Below, in pieces: positions 27,219 through 35,589 of a stretch of DNA of 64,000 bases. The notes beneath the pieces were generated by a model. That model worked only from the letters and a program-made list of their open reading frames with translations, was not told the origin of the DNA and did not search any database. The stretch is from Pseudomonas hormoni (lineage in GTDB: Bacteria > Pseudomonadota > Gammaproteobacteria > Pseudomonadales > Pseudomonadaceae), in contig NZ_CP075566.1 of the NCBI RefSeq assembly GCF_018502625.1, positions 2,609,001 through 2,673,000 of the forward strand, in the 5' to 3' direction. Numbering within the stretch: position 1 is the stretch's first letter; every line of letters starts with the position of its first letter. The position numbers and the translations under genes are program-made.

Positions 27219-28058
27219 ATGACAAGCCACAACTGGATCGATCTGGCCCAGGACGCCGACACCGGCATCGAGACGCTGCGCGCGCATTTCGAGGGCCACG
27301 CCTACGATCCGCACTGGCATGACAGCTATCTGGTGGGCGTCACCGAGCAAGGGGTTCAGCAATTCAACTGTCGGCGGGCCAGGCACCAGAGCACACCGGG
27401 CAAGGTGTTCTTGCTTGAGCCGGGTGATATTCATGACGGCGAAGCGCCGACGGTCGATGGCTTCACCTACCGCATGCTGTACCTCGATCCGCAGTGGTTG
27501 CAGCGTGAACTCAGCGCAGTTTTCGACAACGCGCCCGACAACAGTCAGTTGAGCTTCGCCAAAACACTGGCCACCGATGTGCGACTGGCCAACGCCACCA
27601 GCCTGGCTTTTCAGGCGCTGCATCACGGCGAACTGAAAATCGTCCGCCAGACCGCCCTCGACGGCTTGCTCGAACGCCTCACCACTCACCTGTACTGGCG
27701 CGCCCGTTATGGCGAGGACCCGCGCTTACCATTGGTGGCGCAGAAGGCTCGGGAGTATCTGCACGCCCATGCTCACGAGGACATCGGCCTCGATCAACTC
27801 GCCGCCGCAACAGGCGTCGACCGTTTCCGCCTGACCCGCGCCTTCAAGGCCGCTTACGGCATGGCACCCCACGCGTACCTGGTGCAATTGCGCCTGGCCA
27901 CGGCGCGGCGAATGCTGGCCCGTGGCGAGCAACCGGCGGCGGTGGCGATGGCATTGGGGTTTGCCGACCAGAGCCATCTGGGGCGCTGGTTTGTACGGGC
28001 TTATGGCCTGACGCCGGCGCTGTATCGCAAGCGCTGCTCAAATCTTCCAGACAGTTGA
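27219..28058 (+). CDS. AraC-family transcriptional regulator
   Basis: The 279-residue protein has an N-terminal cupin sensor (HWHDSYLVGVTEQGVQQF, EPGDIHDGE) of the AraC-binding type and two C-terminal helix-turn-helix motifs (IGLDQLAAATGVDRFRLTRA, and MALGFADQSHLGRWFVRAYG). It is followed by a LysE-family exporter gene 52 bases downstream. Pairing of an AraC sensor with a LysE exporter is common in Pseudomonas, and the exporter is the likely target. The ligand is unknown, probably an amino acid or small metabolite. Confidence 0.9.
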   Translation: MTSHNWIDLAQDADTGIETLRAHFEGHAYDPHWHDSYLVGVTEQGVQQFNCRRARHQSTPGKVFLLEPGDIHDGEAPTVDGFTYRMLYLDPQWLQRELSAVFDNAPDNSQLSFAKTLATDVRLANATSLAFQALHHGELKIVRQTALDGLLERLTTHLYWRARYGEDPRLPLVAQKAREYLHAHAHEDIGLDQLAAATGVDRFRLTRAFKAAYGMAPHAYLVQLRLATARRMLARGEQPAAVAMALGFADQSHLGRWFVRAYGLTPALYRKRCSNLPDS

Positions 28059-28110
28059 TCGCGGGGTTGTGAAGATCGGCTTCAATGATCTTCACCGGAG
28101 TTTGCCTGCG

Positions 28111-28719
28111 ATGCTGTCCTCTTTCCCGACGTTAATGCCCTTCCTGTTGTTTGCGTTCGTGGCCTCGATCACGCCCGGCCCGACCAACATTCTGGTGTTG
28201 AGCAACAGCGCCCGTTACGGTCTGGCCGCCGCTGTGCCGATCATCTTCGGCGCCTGCGCCAGCGCTGCGACGATTGTGTTGCTGGTCGGCAGCGGCGCCG
28301 GTTCCTCGCTGACCGCTTTGCCCGCGGTGCAAACCGCGATGCAGTGGATCGGCGTGGCTTGGCTGAGTTACCTGTCCTGGCAGATCTTCAGCGCCCCGGC
28401 CGAAGCCGTCACCACGCGGGACGCCGATGCCCGACTCGGGCTGGCGGGCGCCGCCAGCCTGCAATTGATCAACCCGAAAACCTGGATGATGGCGCTGGCC
28501 GTGGTCAGTGTCTTTGCCGGGGGCGGTGAACAGCGTCTGGTTCACGTGATGTATTTGTCGCTGGCGTTTTTCCTGATATCCCTGCCGTGCCTTGGGGTCT
28601 GGGCATTGCTCGGCGCGGGGTCTACGCGGTGGTTGTGCTCGCCCCGGGCGATGCAACGTTTCAATCGCTGCATGGCCCTGTTGCTGTTGGGTTCGGCCTG
28701 GGTGAGTCTTTGGGCCTGA
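28111..28719 (+). CDS. LysE-family amino acid exporter
   Basis: The 202-residue protein has five to six membrane helices and the family signature FVASITPGPTNILVLSNSARYG near the N-terminus, with LQLINPKTWMMALAVVSVF in the middle. LysE/RhtB proteins export amino acids or analogues. The ATG at 28111 has GGAG upstream and begins just before the first helix; the longer frame from 28069 adds a polar stretch and is less likely. It follows the AraC gene. Confidence 0.88.
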   Translation: MLSSFPTLMPFLLFAFVASITPGPTNILVLSNSARYGLAAAVPIIFGACASAATIVLLVGSGAGSSLTALPAVQTAMQWIGVAWLSYLSWQIFSAPAEAVTTRDADARLGLAGAASLQLINPKTWMMALAVVSVFAGGGEQRLVHVMYLSLAFFLISLPCLGVWALLGAGSTRWLCSPRAMQRFNRCMALLLLGSAWVSLWA

Positions 28720-28721
28720 AT

Positions 28722-28760
28722 CCCGTTCGTCGGCCATTGTCGGACAATCGACGACGCGGG
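28722..28760 (+). terminator. Imperfect hairpin after the exporter gene
   Basis: CCCG...TCGTCG pairs imperfectly with CGACGACGCGGG, and an inner ATTGT/ACAAT pairing closes the structure. It lies between the exporter stop and a TTGACA box at 28763-28768, a candidate -35 of ptxS. No T-tract follows. Confidence 0.35.
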
Positions 28761-28791
28761 ACTTGACAGCGAATTGGATTTTGCTGTCTTC

Positions 28792-28805
28792 TGAAACCGG
28801 TTTCA
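28792..28805. promoter_or_regulatory. PtxS operator upstream of ptxS
   Basis: TGAAACCGGTTTCA is a perfect 14-bp palindrome and is identical to the PtxS operator described for Pseudomonas. It lies 52 bases before the ptxS start codon and 23 bases after a TTGACA box, so binding would block the ptxS promoter and give autoregulation. Confidence 0.92.
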
Positions 28806-28857
28806 GTGCCATCTCGATCGCACAAACCTTATAACTCCAATAAGAAGGTTTCAGCCC

Positions 28858-29883
28858 GTGAATGATTTCTCCGCCGCCCAACGCAGCCGCGTCACCATGC
28901 TTGATGTCGCCGAACACGCCAAAGTCTCCAAGGCCAGTGTGTCGCGGTTCATCGGCGATGATCGCGCCTTGCTGTCCGATGCGACGGCCCTGCGCATCGA
29001 GCAGGCGATTGCCGAATTGGGCTATCGGCCGAACCAGATGGCTCGCGGCCTGAAACGCGGGCGAACCCGCCTGATCGGCATGCTGGTCGCCGACATCCGC
29101 AACCCTTATTCAATTGCCGTGATGCACGGGGTGGAAACCGCCTGCCGTCAGCACGGTTACAGCCTGGTGGTGTGCAACACCGACCGCGATGATGAGCAGG
29201 AATGCCAGCACCTGGCCCTGCTGCGTTCCTACAACATCGAAGGGTTGATCGTGAACACCCTCGGTCACCACCGCGACGCCTTGCAGGAACTGCATCGTGA
29301 AATGCCCCTGGTACTGGTGGACCGTAAGGTCGAGCATCTTGAAAGCGACATGGTCGGGCTGGACAACCCGCAAGCGGTCGAGATCGCCATCGCCCACCTT
29401 GAAGACCGCGGTTATCGCGATGTGCTGATGGTGAGCGAACCGTATGACGGCACCAGTTCGCGGATCGAACGCGCGAGCAGCTTCAAGGCGCAGATCGCTC
29501 AGCGTTCGGCGCTGCGCGGGACGCTGATCGAAACCGGCAGTGAACTCACGGCAAACCTCAACACCTTTCTCGATACACCCGGCCCCGGTCCGAAGGCGCT
29601 GTTCTGCGCGAACGGAATTGCGGCGCTGGCCGCTACCCATGCGTTGCGCGAGTTGAAGTGCAACCTGTTTGAAGAGATCGGTCTGATTGCCCTCGATGAC
29701 CTGGATTGGTATCCGTTGGTGGGCAGCGGCATTACCGCCCTCGCCCAACCGACGGTCGAGATTGGCGCGAGCGCGTTTGAATGCTTGCTCAAGCGCTTGC
29801 GTGGAGATGACGGGCCGGTGCGGACCCTGGATTTTTCGGCGCGGTTGATTGAACGGGGGTCGACGCTTGGAAACTTTCGGTGA
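28858..29883 (+). CDS. ptxS: LacI-family repressor PtxS of 2-ketogluconate use
   Basis: The 341-residue protein has a LacI helix-turn-helix (VTMLDVAEHAKVSKASVSRF, residues 12-31), a hinge (YRPNQMARGLKRGRT) and a periplasmic-binding-type effector domain. PtxS represses the kgu operon and itself, and releases DNA when 2-ketogluconate binds. Identity rests on the kguEKTD genes following in order and on perfect PtxS palindromes before ptxS and before kguE. The start is GTG at 28858 with GAAGG upstream. Confidence 0.92.
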   Translation: MNDFSAAQRSRVTMLDVAEHAKVSKASVSRFIGDDRALLSDATALRIEQAIAELGYRPNQMARGLKRGRTRLIGMLVADIRNPYSIAVMHGVETACRQHGYSLVVCNTDRDDEQECQHLALLRSYNIEGLIVNTLGHHRDALQELHREMPLVLVDRKVEHLESDMVGLDNPQAVEIAIAHLEDRGYRDVLMVSEPYDGTSSRIERASSFKAQIAQRSALRGTLIETGSELTANLNTFLDTPGPGPKALFCANGIAALAATHALRELKCNLFEEIGLIALDDLDWYPLVGSGITALAQPTVEIGASAFECLLKRLRGDDGPVRTLDFSARLIERGSTLGNFR

Positions 29884-29891
29884 ATGTGATG

Positions 29892-29968
29892 GCCCCTTCG
29901 CGGGCAAGCCTCGCTCCTACGGGTTATGCGATCACCTGCAGGAGCGAGGCTTGCCCGCGAAGAGGCCC
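29892..29968. repeat. Inverted REP pair between ptxS and kguE
   Basis: CTTCGCGGGCAAGCCTCGCT in the left arm is complementary to the right arm ending near 29963, with a short loop of about 17 bases. It begins 9 bases after the ptxS stop and lies upstream of the kguE operator, so it separates the two transcripts. Confidence 0.85.
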
Positions 29969-30012
29969 GACAGATCACCACAGATCTTCATGCCATTTTT
30001 TTTGAACAAAAA

Positions 30013-30026
30013 TGAAACCGGTTTCA
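30013..30026. promoter_or_regulatory. PtxS operator upstream of kguE
   Basis: A second perfect TGAAACCGGTTTCA lies 13 bases before the kguE start codon. It overlaps the expected transcription start or ribosome region, so PtxS bound here would block the kguEKTD transcript. Confidence 0.92.
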
Positions 30027-30039
30027 GAGGTCCAGAACA

Positions 30040-30822
30040 ATGCATAAACCACCCGTCTCCATCAGCCTCTCCAGCTACGGCGCCGACCTTGTACGCCAAT
30101 GCGGCCAAGGCAGTTTCATCGATATCCTGTACGCCGCCGGCGCCAACTGCATCGAATGGCGCGAAGAGTTGCTGACAATCGAAGACCCCGCCCAACTGGC
30201 CGATGCCACCCATTCCAAGGGCCTCGAAAGCGTGTATTCCTCGCCCATGGAACTGTGGCTGGCCGGGCAATCGAAACCCAATCCCGAATTGATCACCGTC
30301 CTGCAACGCGCCCAGGCTTTCGGCGCCAAATGGCTGAAGGTGTCCCTCGGTTACTTTACCGATACCAGCGACCTGCAGACCCTCGCCCGGGTCCTCGGCA
30401 AAAGCGCCGTGCAGCTGCTGGTGGAAAACGATCAGACCTTGCACGGCGGACGCATTGAACCGTTCCAGCGCTTTTTCGCGGCGGTCGAGCAACACAACCT
30501 TCCTATCAAAATGACTTTCGACATCGGCAACTGGCACTGGCAAGACCAGTCCGCCAGCAGCGCCGCACGCCTGCTCGGCCGCCACGTTGGCTACGTGCAC
30601 TGCAAGGCCGTCTCGCGGCGGGCCGACGGCAAACTGATTGCCATACCGCCTGCCGCCAGCGACCTGCATCTGTGGGAACAACTGCTGCGGCACATGGCCC
30701 AAGGCGTAATGCGGGCAGCGGAATATCCGCTGCAAGGCGACGACCTGATACAGCTCACCACCGAGCATGTCGCCGCCCTCGCCCGCCTCGGCAACACACG
30801 CCTGGAGAGTGCTCATGCCTGA
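30040..30822 (+). CDS. kguE: KguE, TIM-barrel epimerase-like protein
   Basis: The 260-residue protein is of the xylose-isomerase-like TIM-barrel group, with metal/substrate motifs LLVENDQTLHGG, MTFDIGNWHWQ and VGYVHCKAV. It is first in the 2-ketogluconate operon; its exact reaction is not settled, as far as I recall. GAGG precedes the ATG. Its last codons overlap the kguK start by eight bases, so translation is coupled. Repression by PtxS is expected from the operator just upstream. Confidence 0.9.
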   Translation: MHKPPVSISLSSYGADLVRQCGQGSFIDILYAAGANCIEWREELLTIEDPAQLADATHSKGLESVYSSPMELWLAGQSKPNPELITVLQRAQAFGAKWLKVSLGYFTDTSDLQTLARVLGKSAVQLLVENDQTLHGGRIEPFQRFFAAVEQHNLPIKMTFDIGNWHWQDQSASSAARLLGRHVGYVHCKAVSRRADGKLIAIPPAASDLHLWEQLLRHMAQGVMRAAEYPLQGDDLIQLTTEHVAALARLGNTRLESAHA

Positions 30823-31801
30823 GATCGATATTCTGTCGTTCGGCGAAACAATGGCGATGTTCGTGGCCGATCAGAACGGCGACCTGGCCAACGTCGACCA
30901 CTTCCACAAGCGCATTGCCGGGGCCGACAGCAACGTCGCCATCGGGTTGTCGCGACTGGGATTCAACGTGGCGTGGCTGAGCCGGGTCGGCGACGATTCG
31001 CTGGGTCGGTTCGTGATCGACACGCTAAAAAAAGAAGGCATCGATTGCAGCAACGTTGCCATCGATGCAGAACACCCGACCGGATTTCAGCTCAAGTCGC
31101 GCACCGACGATGGCGATGATCCCATGGTCGAGTACTTCCGGCGCGGATCGGCGGCGAGTCATTTGTCGCCGCAGTCGATCATCCCCGAGCTGCTCAAGGC
31201 GCGGCACTTGCACGCCACCGGCATTCCTCCGGCGCTGTCGGAAACGGCGCGGCAGATGTCGTTCGAACTGATGACGCGCATGCGCGAGGCCGGGCGCAGT
31301 GTGTCCTTCGATCCGAACCTGCGCCCTGGCCTATGGGCCAGCACGCAACAGATGATCAGCGAAATCAACCGCCTCGCCGCCCTCGCCGACTGGGTGCTGC
31401 CGGGTTTGAGCGAAGGTCGTTTGCTGACCGGCTTCGAAGACCCCGCCGATATCGCGGCGTTTTACCTCGACCAGGGCGCCGAAGCCGTGGCGATCAAGCT
31501 CGGCCCCCACGGCGCGTATTACCGCACGCATCTGGATGAAGGTTTTGTGGCGGGCGTGCCCGTGGAAACGGTGGTCGACACCGTCGGTGCCGGCGATGGT
31601 TTTGCTGTCGGCATGATCAGCGCACTGCTGGAAAACCACAGCTTTGCCGACGCTGTGAAGCGCGCCAACTGGATTGGCAGCCGGGCGGTGCAAAGTCGGG
31701 GGGATATGGAGGGGTTGCCGACCCGTCCCGAAATGTCCGTCGAATTCGAAACCGCCATCGCGGGCAAGCCCGCTCCCACAGTGGCTTTGTGTCGAACCTA
31801 A
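30815..31801 (+). CDS. kguK: 2-ketogluconate kinase KguK
   Basis: This PfkB-family sugar kinase phosphorylates 2-ketogluconate to 2-keto-6-phosphogluconate. The 328-residue protein shows the N-terminal GADSNVAIGLSRLG motif and the C-terminal PfkB signature VDTVGAGDGFAVG with catalytic Asp261. The ATG at 30815 lies inside the end of kguE and has GGAG upstream. The final 14 residues (from Ile315, IAGKPAPTVALCRT) are encoded by a REP element, and the stop codon lies within the repeat loop. The original C-terminus was probably shorter. Confidence 0.92.
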   Translation: MPEIDILSFGETMAMFVADQNGDLANVDHFHKRIAGADSNVAIGLSRLGFNVAWLSRVGDDSLGRFVIDTLKKEGIDCSNVAIDAEHPTGFQLKSRTDDGDDPMVEYFRRGSAASHLSPQSIIPELLKARHLHATGIPPALSETARQMSFELMTRMREAGRSVSFDPNLRPGLWASTQQMISEINRLAALADWVLPGLSEGRLLTGFEDPADIAAFYLDQGAEAVAIKLGPHGAYYRTHLDEGFVAGVPVETVVDTVGAGDGFAVGMISALLENHSFADAVKRANWIGSRAVQSRGDMEGLPTRPEMSVEFETAIAGKPAPTVALCRT

Positions 31802-31850
31802 ATTTGATGTCCACCTCGATCCCTGTGGGAGCGGGCTTGCCCGCGAAGAG
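31755..31850. repeat. Inverted REP pair (CATCGCGGGCAAGCCCGCTC family) overlapping the kguK end
   Basis: CATCGCGGGCAAGCCCGCTC at 31756-31775 pairs with the complement at 31823-31846. The left arm encodes the last residues of KguK. The hairpin stands between kguK and kguT inside the operon and could reduce or stabilise parts of the transcript. Confidence 0.88.
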
Positions 31851-31921
31851 GCCGGAACAGTCACTGAAGATTTAGAACCGTTACCTGCTGCGACAAAAAC
31901 AACAAGCTCAGGAGCACCATC

Positions 31922-33220
31922 ATGAAAACCGCAACGCTCGCCGCCCGCCGCTGGTGGTACATCATGCCCATCGTGTTCATCACCTACAGCCTGGCGTACC
32001 TGGACCGCGCCAACTATGGCTTCGCCGCCGCCTCCGGGATGGCCGCCGACCTGATGATCACGCCCGGCCTGTCGTCGATGCTCGGCGCGCTGTTCTTCCT
32101 CGGCTACTTTTTCTTCCAGGTGCCGGGGGCGATCTACGCGCAAAAGCACAGCGTGAAGAAGCTGATTTTCGTCAGCCTGATCCTCTGGGGCGGCCTGGCC
32201 ACCTTGACCGGGATCGTCTCCAACGCCTACTGGCTGATCGTCATTCGTTTCATGCTCGGCGTGGTCGAAGCCGCCGTGATGCCGGCGATGCTTATCTACC
32301 TGTGCCACTGGTTCACCCGCGCCGAACGCTCCCGGGCCAACACCTTCCTGATCCTCGGCAACCCGGTGACCATGCTCTGGATGTCGGTGGTGTCGGGTTA
32401 TCTGGTGCAGCATTACAGCTGGCGCTGGATGTTCATCATCGAAGGTTTGCCGGCAGTGCTCTGGGCGTTTATCTGGTGGCGTCTGGCGGATGATCGTCCG
32501 GCCCAGGCCAAGTGGCTCAGCGACCAGGAAAAGCACGATCTGGAAAGCGCCCTCGCCGCCGAACAGGTTGGCATCAAGGCTGTGAAGAACTATGCCGAAG
32601 CCTTCCGCTCACCGAAAGTGATCATCCTGGCCCTGCAGTTTTTCTGCTGGAGCATCGGCGTCTACGGTTTCGTGCTGTGGCTGCCGTCGATCCTCAAGGC
32701 CGGCGCGCAAATGGACATGGTCGAAGCCGGTTGGCTCTCTGCGCTGCCGTACCTGGCGGCGGTGATCGGCATGCTGCTGGTGTCCTGGGGGTCGGACAAA
32801 CTGCAAAAGCGTAAACGCTTTGTCTGGCCGCCGCTGTTGATCGCCTCGATTGCGTTCTACGGCTCGTACGCGCTGGGCGCCGAACATTTCTGGTGGTCGT
32901 ACACCCTGCTGGTGATTGCCGGCGCCTGCATGTACGCGCCTTATGGACCGTTCTTCGCGATCATTCCGGAAATCCTTCCGGCCAACGTCGCCGGTGGCGC
33001 TATGGCGTTGATCAACAGCATGGGCGCGCTGGGTTCGTTTGGCGGTTCCTATCTGGTCGGTTATTTGAACAGTTCCACCGGTTCGCCCGGCGCGTCATAC
33101 CTGCTGATGAGCGGCGCGCTGATGCTGTCGGTGGTGCTGACGATTTTCCTCAAGCCCGGCGCCAGCGACCGGGAGCGTCCCTCGGTTGCGGTCACACGCC
33201 CAACCGCCGCCCATCCTTGA
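31922..33220 (+). CDS. kguT: 2-ketogluconate transporter KguT (MFS)
   Basis: The 432-residue protein has twelve membrane helices of the anion:cation symporter branch of the major facilitator superfamily, with YLDRANYGFA in helix 1 and the R-x-x-x-G-type loop after helix 2. It imports 2-ketogluconate made in the periplasm from glucose. AGGAG lies 7 bases before the ATG. Function is assigned from position between kguK and kguD. Confidence 0.9.
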   Translation: MKTATLAARRWWYIMPIVFITYSLAYLDRANYGFAAASGMAADLMITPGLSSMLGALFFLGYFFFQVPGAIYAQKHSVKKLIFVSLILWGGLATLTGIVSNAYWLIVIRFMLGVVEAAVMPAMLIYLCHWFTRAERSRANTFLILGNPVTMLWMSVVSGYLVQHYSWRWMFIIEGLPAVLWAFIWWRLADDRPAQAKWLSDQEKHDLESALAAEQVGIKAVKNYAEAFRSPKVIILALQFFCWSIGVYGFVLWLPSILKAGAQMDMVEAGWLSALPYLAAVIGMLLVSWGSDKLQKRKRFVWPPLLIASIAFYGSYALGAEHFWWSYTLLVIAGACMYAPYGPFFAIIPEILPANVAGGAMALINSMGALGSFGGSYLVGYLNSSTGSPGASYLLMSGALMLSVVLTIFLKPGASDRERPSVAVTRPTAAHP

Positions 33221-33232
33221 ATTGATGCAGAG

Positions 33233-34219
33233 ATGAATACGATGAAAAAGCAGGTTGTGCTGTACAAGAAACTCTCGCCGCTGCTGATGGCTCGCCTGCA
33301 TGAGCAGACCGAAGTGACGCTGATCGACAGCCTCGACGCCGATGGGCTCGCGCAGTTGCGTGAAGCGCTGCCCCGCGCCCAGGGCCTGCTGGGCGCCAGC
33401 CTGAAACTGGACGCCGGGTTGCTGGATCTGGCGCCGAATCTGCAAGCCATCGCCAGCGTGTCCGTGGGCGTCGACAACTACGACATCGACTACCTGACCG
33501 AGCGGCGTATCCTGCTCAGCAACACCCCGGACGTGCTCACCGAAACCACCGCCGACAGCGGTTTCGCGCTGATTCTGGCGACGGCCCGGCGGGTGGTGGA
33601 ACTGGCGAACATGGTTCGCGCCGGCCAGTGGACACGCAACATCGGCCCCGCGCAGTTCGGCACTGATGTGCACGGTAAAACCCTGGGCATCATCGGCATG
33701 GGGCGGATTGGCGAAGCGTTGGCCCAGCGTGGGCATTTCGGTTTCGGCATGCCGGTGATCTATCACAGCCACTCGCCGAAACCGGCGGTGGCGCAGCGCT
33801 TCAATGCGCAGTACCGAAGCTTGCCGGAGCTGTTGCAACAGGCCGATTTCGTTTGCCTGACGTTGCCGCTGACCACTGAAACCGAAGGATTGATCGGCGC
33901 GGAGCAATTTGCGCTGATGCGTCCGGAGACGATCTTCATCAATATTTCACGGGGCAAAGTCGTGGACGAAGCTGCGCTGATCGAGGCCTTGCGTTCGGGG
34001 CAGATTCGCGCCGCGGGGCTGGATGTGTTCGAGCGTGAACCGTTGAATCCTGACTCGCCGCTGTTGCAGTTGAACAATGTGGTGGCGACGCCGCACATTG
34101 GCTCGGCGACTCATGAGACGCGAGAAGCGATGGCCACCTGTGCGGTGGACAATCTGTTGGCAGCGCTGGCGGGTGAGCGGCCGAAGAATCTGGTGAATGT
34201 GCGGGCGTGGAAGGGCTGA
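33233..34219 (+). CDS. kguD: 2-keto-6-phosphogluconate reductase KguD
   Basis: The 328-residue D-2-hydroxyacid dehydrogenase reduces 2-keto-6-phosphogluconate to 6-phosphogluconate, which enters the Entner-Doudoroff pathway. It has the Rossmann motif GIIGMGRIGEALAQR, the catalytic Arg region VGVDNYD and NISRGKVVDEAAL, and the catalytic His in ATPHIGSATHETR. It is the last gene of the kgu operon, 12 bases after kguT. ATG 33233 is used; ATG 33242 is also possible. Confidence 0.91.
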   Translation: MNTMKKQVVLYKKLSPLLMARLHEQTEVTLIDSLDADGLAQLREALPRAQGLLGASLKLDAGLLDLAPNLQAIASVSVGVDNYDIDYLTERRILLSNTPDVLTETTADSGFALILATARRVVELANMVRAGQWTRNIGPAQFGTDVHGKTLGIIGMGRIGEALAQRGHFGFGMPVIYHSHSPKPAVAQRFNAQYRSLPELLQQADFVCLTLPLTTETEGLIGAEQFALMRPETIFINISRGKVVDEAALIEALRSGQIRAAGLDVFEREPLNPDSPLLQLNNVVATPHIGSATHETREAMATCAVDNLLAALAGERPKNLVNVRAWKG

Positions 34220-34243
34220 GGGACTTGGCGTTTGTCAGATAGC

Positions 34244-34337
34244 TATCGCGAGCAGGCTAGCTCCCACATTGGATCTTTGGCGTTCACAAAACCCTGTGGG
34301 AGCGGCGGTGCGACGATTCGACTTGCCCGCGATGGGG
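34244..34337. repeat. Unequal REP pair with an inserted segment in the right arm
   Basis: The left arm TATCGCGAGCAGGCTAGCTC faces a right arm CCCTGTGGGAGC that continues with GGCGGTGCGACGATTCG before returning to TTGCCCGCGATGG. The interrupted right arm is a variant of the usual element. It lies between convergent kguD and aruH. Confidence 0.7.
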
Positions 34338-34360
34338 CCCGCACAGACAACGCAAACTTC

Positions 34361-35548
34361 TCAGGCCCGCCGAGCCTCAAGAAGATCACCCGCACACAAC
34401 GCAATCCGCCGACACGCATCCGCCAGTTTTGGACGATCCACCACCAAACCGATGCGAATGTGCCCCGCCGCGCTGGGACCGAACGCTTCGCCGGCCAGCA
34501 CTGACACACCATAGCCCTCTAGCAATCGCTCGGCGAAGTGCTGGGCAGACAGCCCGGTCTGACGTACATCGACCATCACGAACATTCCGCCATCTGGCCG
34601 CACCGCCCGCAAACCCGGACACGCGTTCAGGCTCGCGCACACCAGGTCGCGACGCCGGCGATATTCCTCGCGCATCATTGCCACTTCCGGCAGATTCCCG
34701 TCCAGCGCGACTTGCGCCGCGTTCTGCACAAAATCCGGAATGCCGAACAGCATGCACAACGACAGATGTTCCAGGTGGTCGATCAAGGTTTTCGGCCCCA
34801 TCACCCAGCCCACTCGCCAGCCGCTCATGGCGTGGGATTTGGACAGGCTGTCGATCGTCGCGGTGCGCTCAGCCATGCCCGGCAGGCTGGCCGGGCTGAT
34901 GTGCTCGCCTTCGTACAACAAATCGCTGTAGACCTCGTCGCTGATCAGCCACAGGTTGTGCCGAATACACAGCGACGCCAGCTCTTGCCAGATCATCAGC
35001 GGCAAACTGGCGCCGGAAGGATTGTTGGGACTGTTGAGCAAAATGGCGCGGGTTTTCGGTGTGATCAGCGCCGCGACATCCGCCGGATCAACCCGAAAGC
35101 CGTTCTCCGGGCGCACCGCCACCGGCACCACCTTGGCCCCGCAGGCGCCGAACACCCCTTCATAGGTCACGTACATGGGTTCGGCGACGATCACTTCATC
35201 GCCCGGGTCGAGCAGGCATTGCACGACCGAATACACCCCGCATTGCGCGCCGGGCATCACGATCACTTCATCGACATCCACCGTCTGCCCACTGCGCCGC
35301 CGATGACGGCTGACGATGCTGTCGCGCAGCCCGCGACTGCCGCGCACTTCTGCGTAATGGGTGTCGCCGGCCAACAGGCTGTCGATGCACGCCTGAACGA
35401 TGGGTCGCGGCGTATCGAAGTCCGGATCGCCCACCGACAGCAGCAACACATCGACGCCTTGTTCTCGTAACTCCAATGCTCGGTAATGAATTTGCCAGGC
35501 CGCAGCGCCGTCGCCGGCGATTCGTTGGGTCAAGGCTGAATAGCGCAT
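34361..35548 (-). CDS. aruH: Arginine:pyruvate transaminase AruH
   Basis: This 395-residue PLP-dependent class I/II aminotransferase closely follows P. aeruginosa AruH as recalled, with RIAGDGAAAW, LLSVGDPDFDTP, GEAFGPSAAGHIR and PLP-binding Lys237 in SLSKSHAMSGWRVGW. AruH starts the arginine transaminase pathway by converting L-arginine and pyruvate to 2-ketoarginine and alanine. The usual partner aruI (2-ketoarginine decarboxylase) is not in the window. It lies downstream of a chemoreceptor gene on the same strand, with a 41-base gap. Confidence 0.87.
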   Translation of the reverse strand: MRYSALTQRIAGDGAAAWQIHYRALELREQGVDVLLLSVGDPDFDTPRPIVQACIDSLLAGDTHYAEVRGSRGLRDSIVSRHRRRSGQTVDVDEVIVMPGAQCGVYSVVQCLLDPGDEVIVAEPMYVTYEGVFGACGAKVVPVAVRPENGFRVDPADVAALITPKTRAILLNSPNNPSGASLPLMIWQELASLCIRHNLWLISDEVYSDLLYEGEHISPASLPGMAERTATIDSLSKSHAMSGWRVGWVMGPKTLIDHLEHLSLCMLFGIPDFVQNAAQVALDGNLPEVAMMREEYRRRRDLVCASLNACPGLRAVRPDGGMFVMVDVRQTGLSAQHFAERLLEGYGVSVLAGEAFGPSAAGHIRIGLVVDRPKLADACRRIALCAGDLLEARRA

Positions 35549-35589
35549 GTATTTCTCCAGTCGCGCGTGTTCCTAGCCTCAACCCTATC

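Noticed and set aside
28069..28110. Longer start for the LysE-family exporter
   Set aside because: The extra residues are polar and lack a ribosome site; ATG 28111 has GGAG and begins at the first helix.
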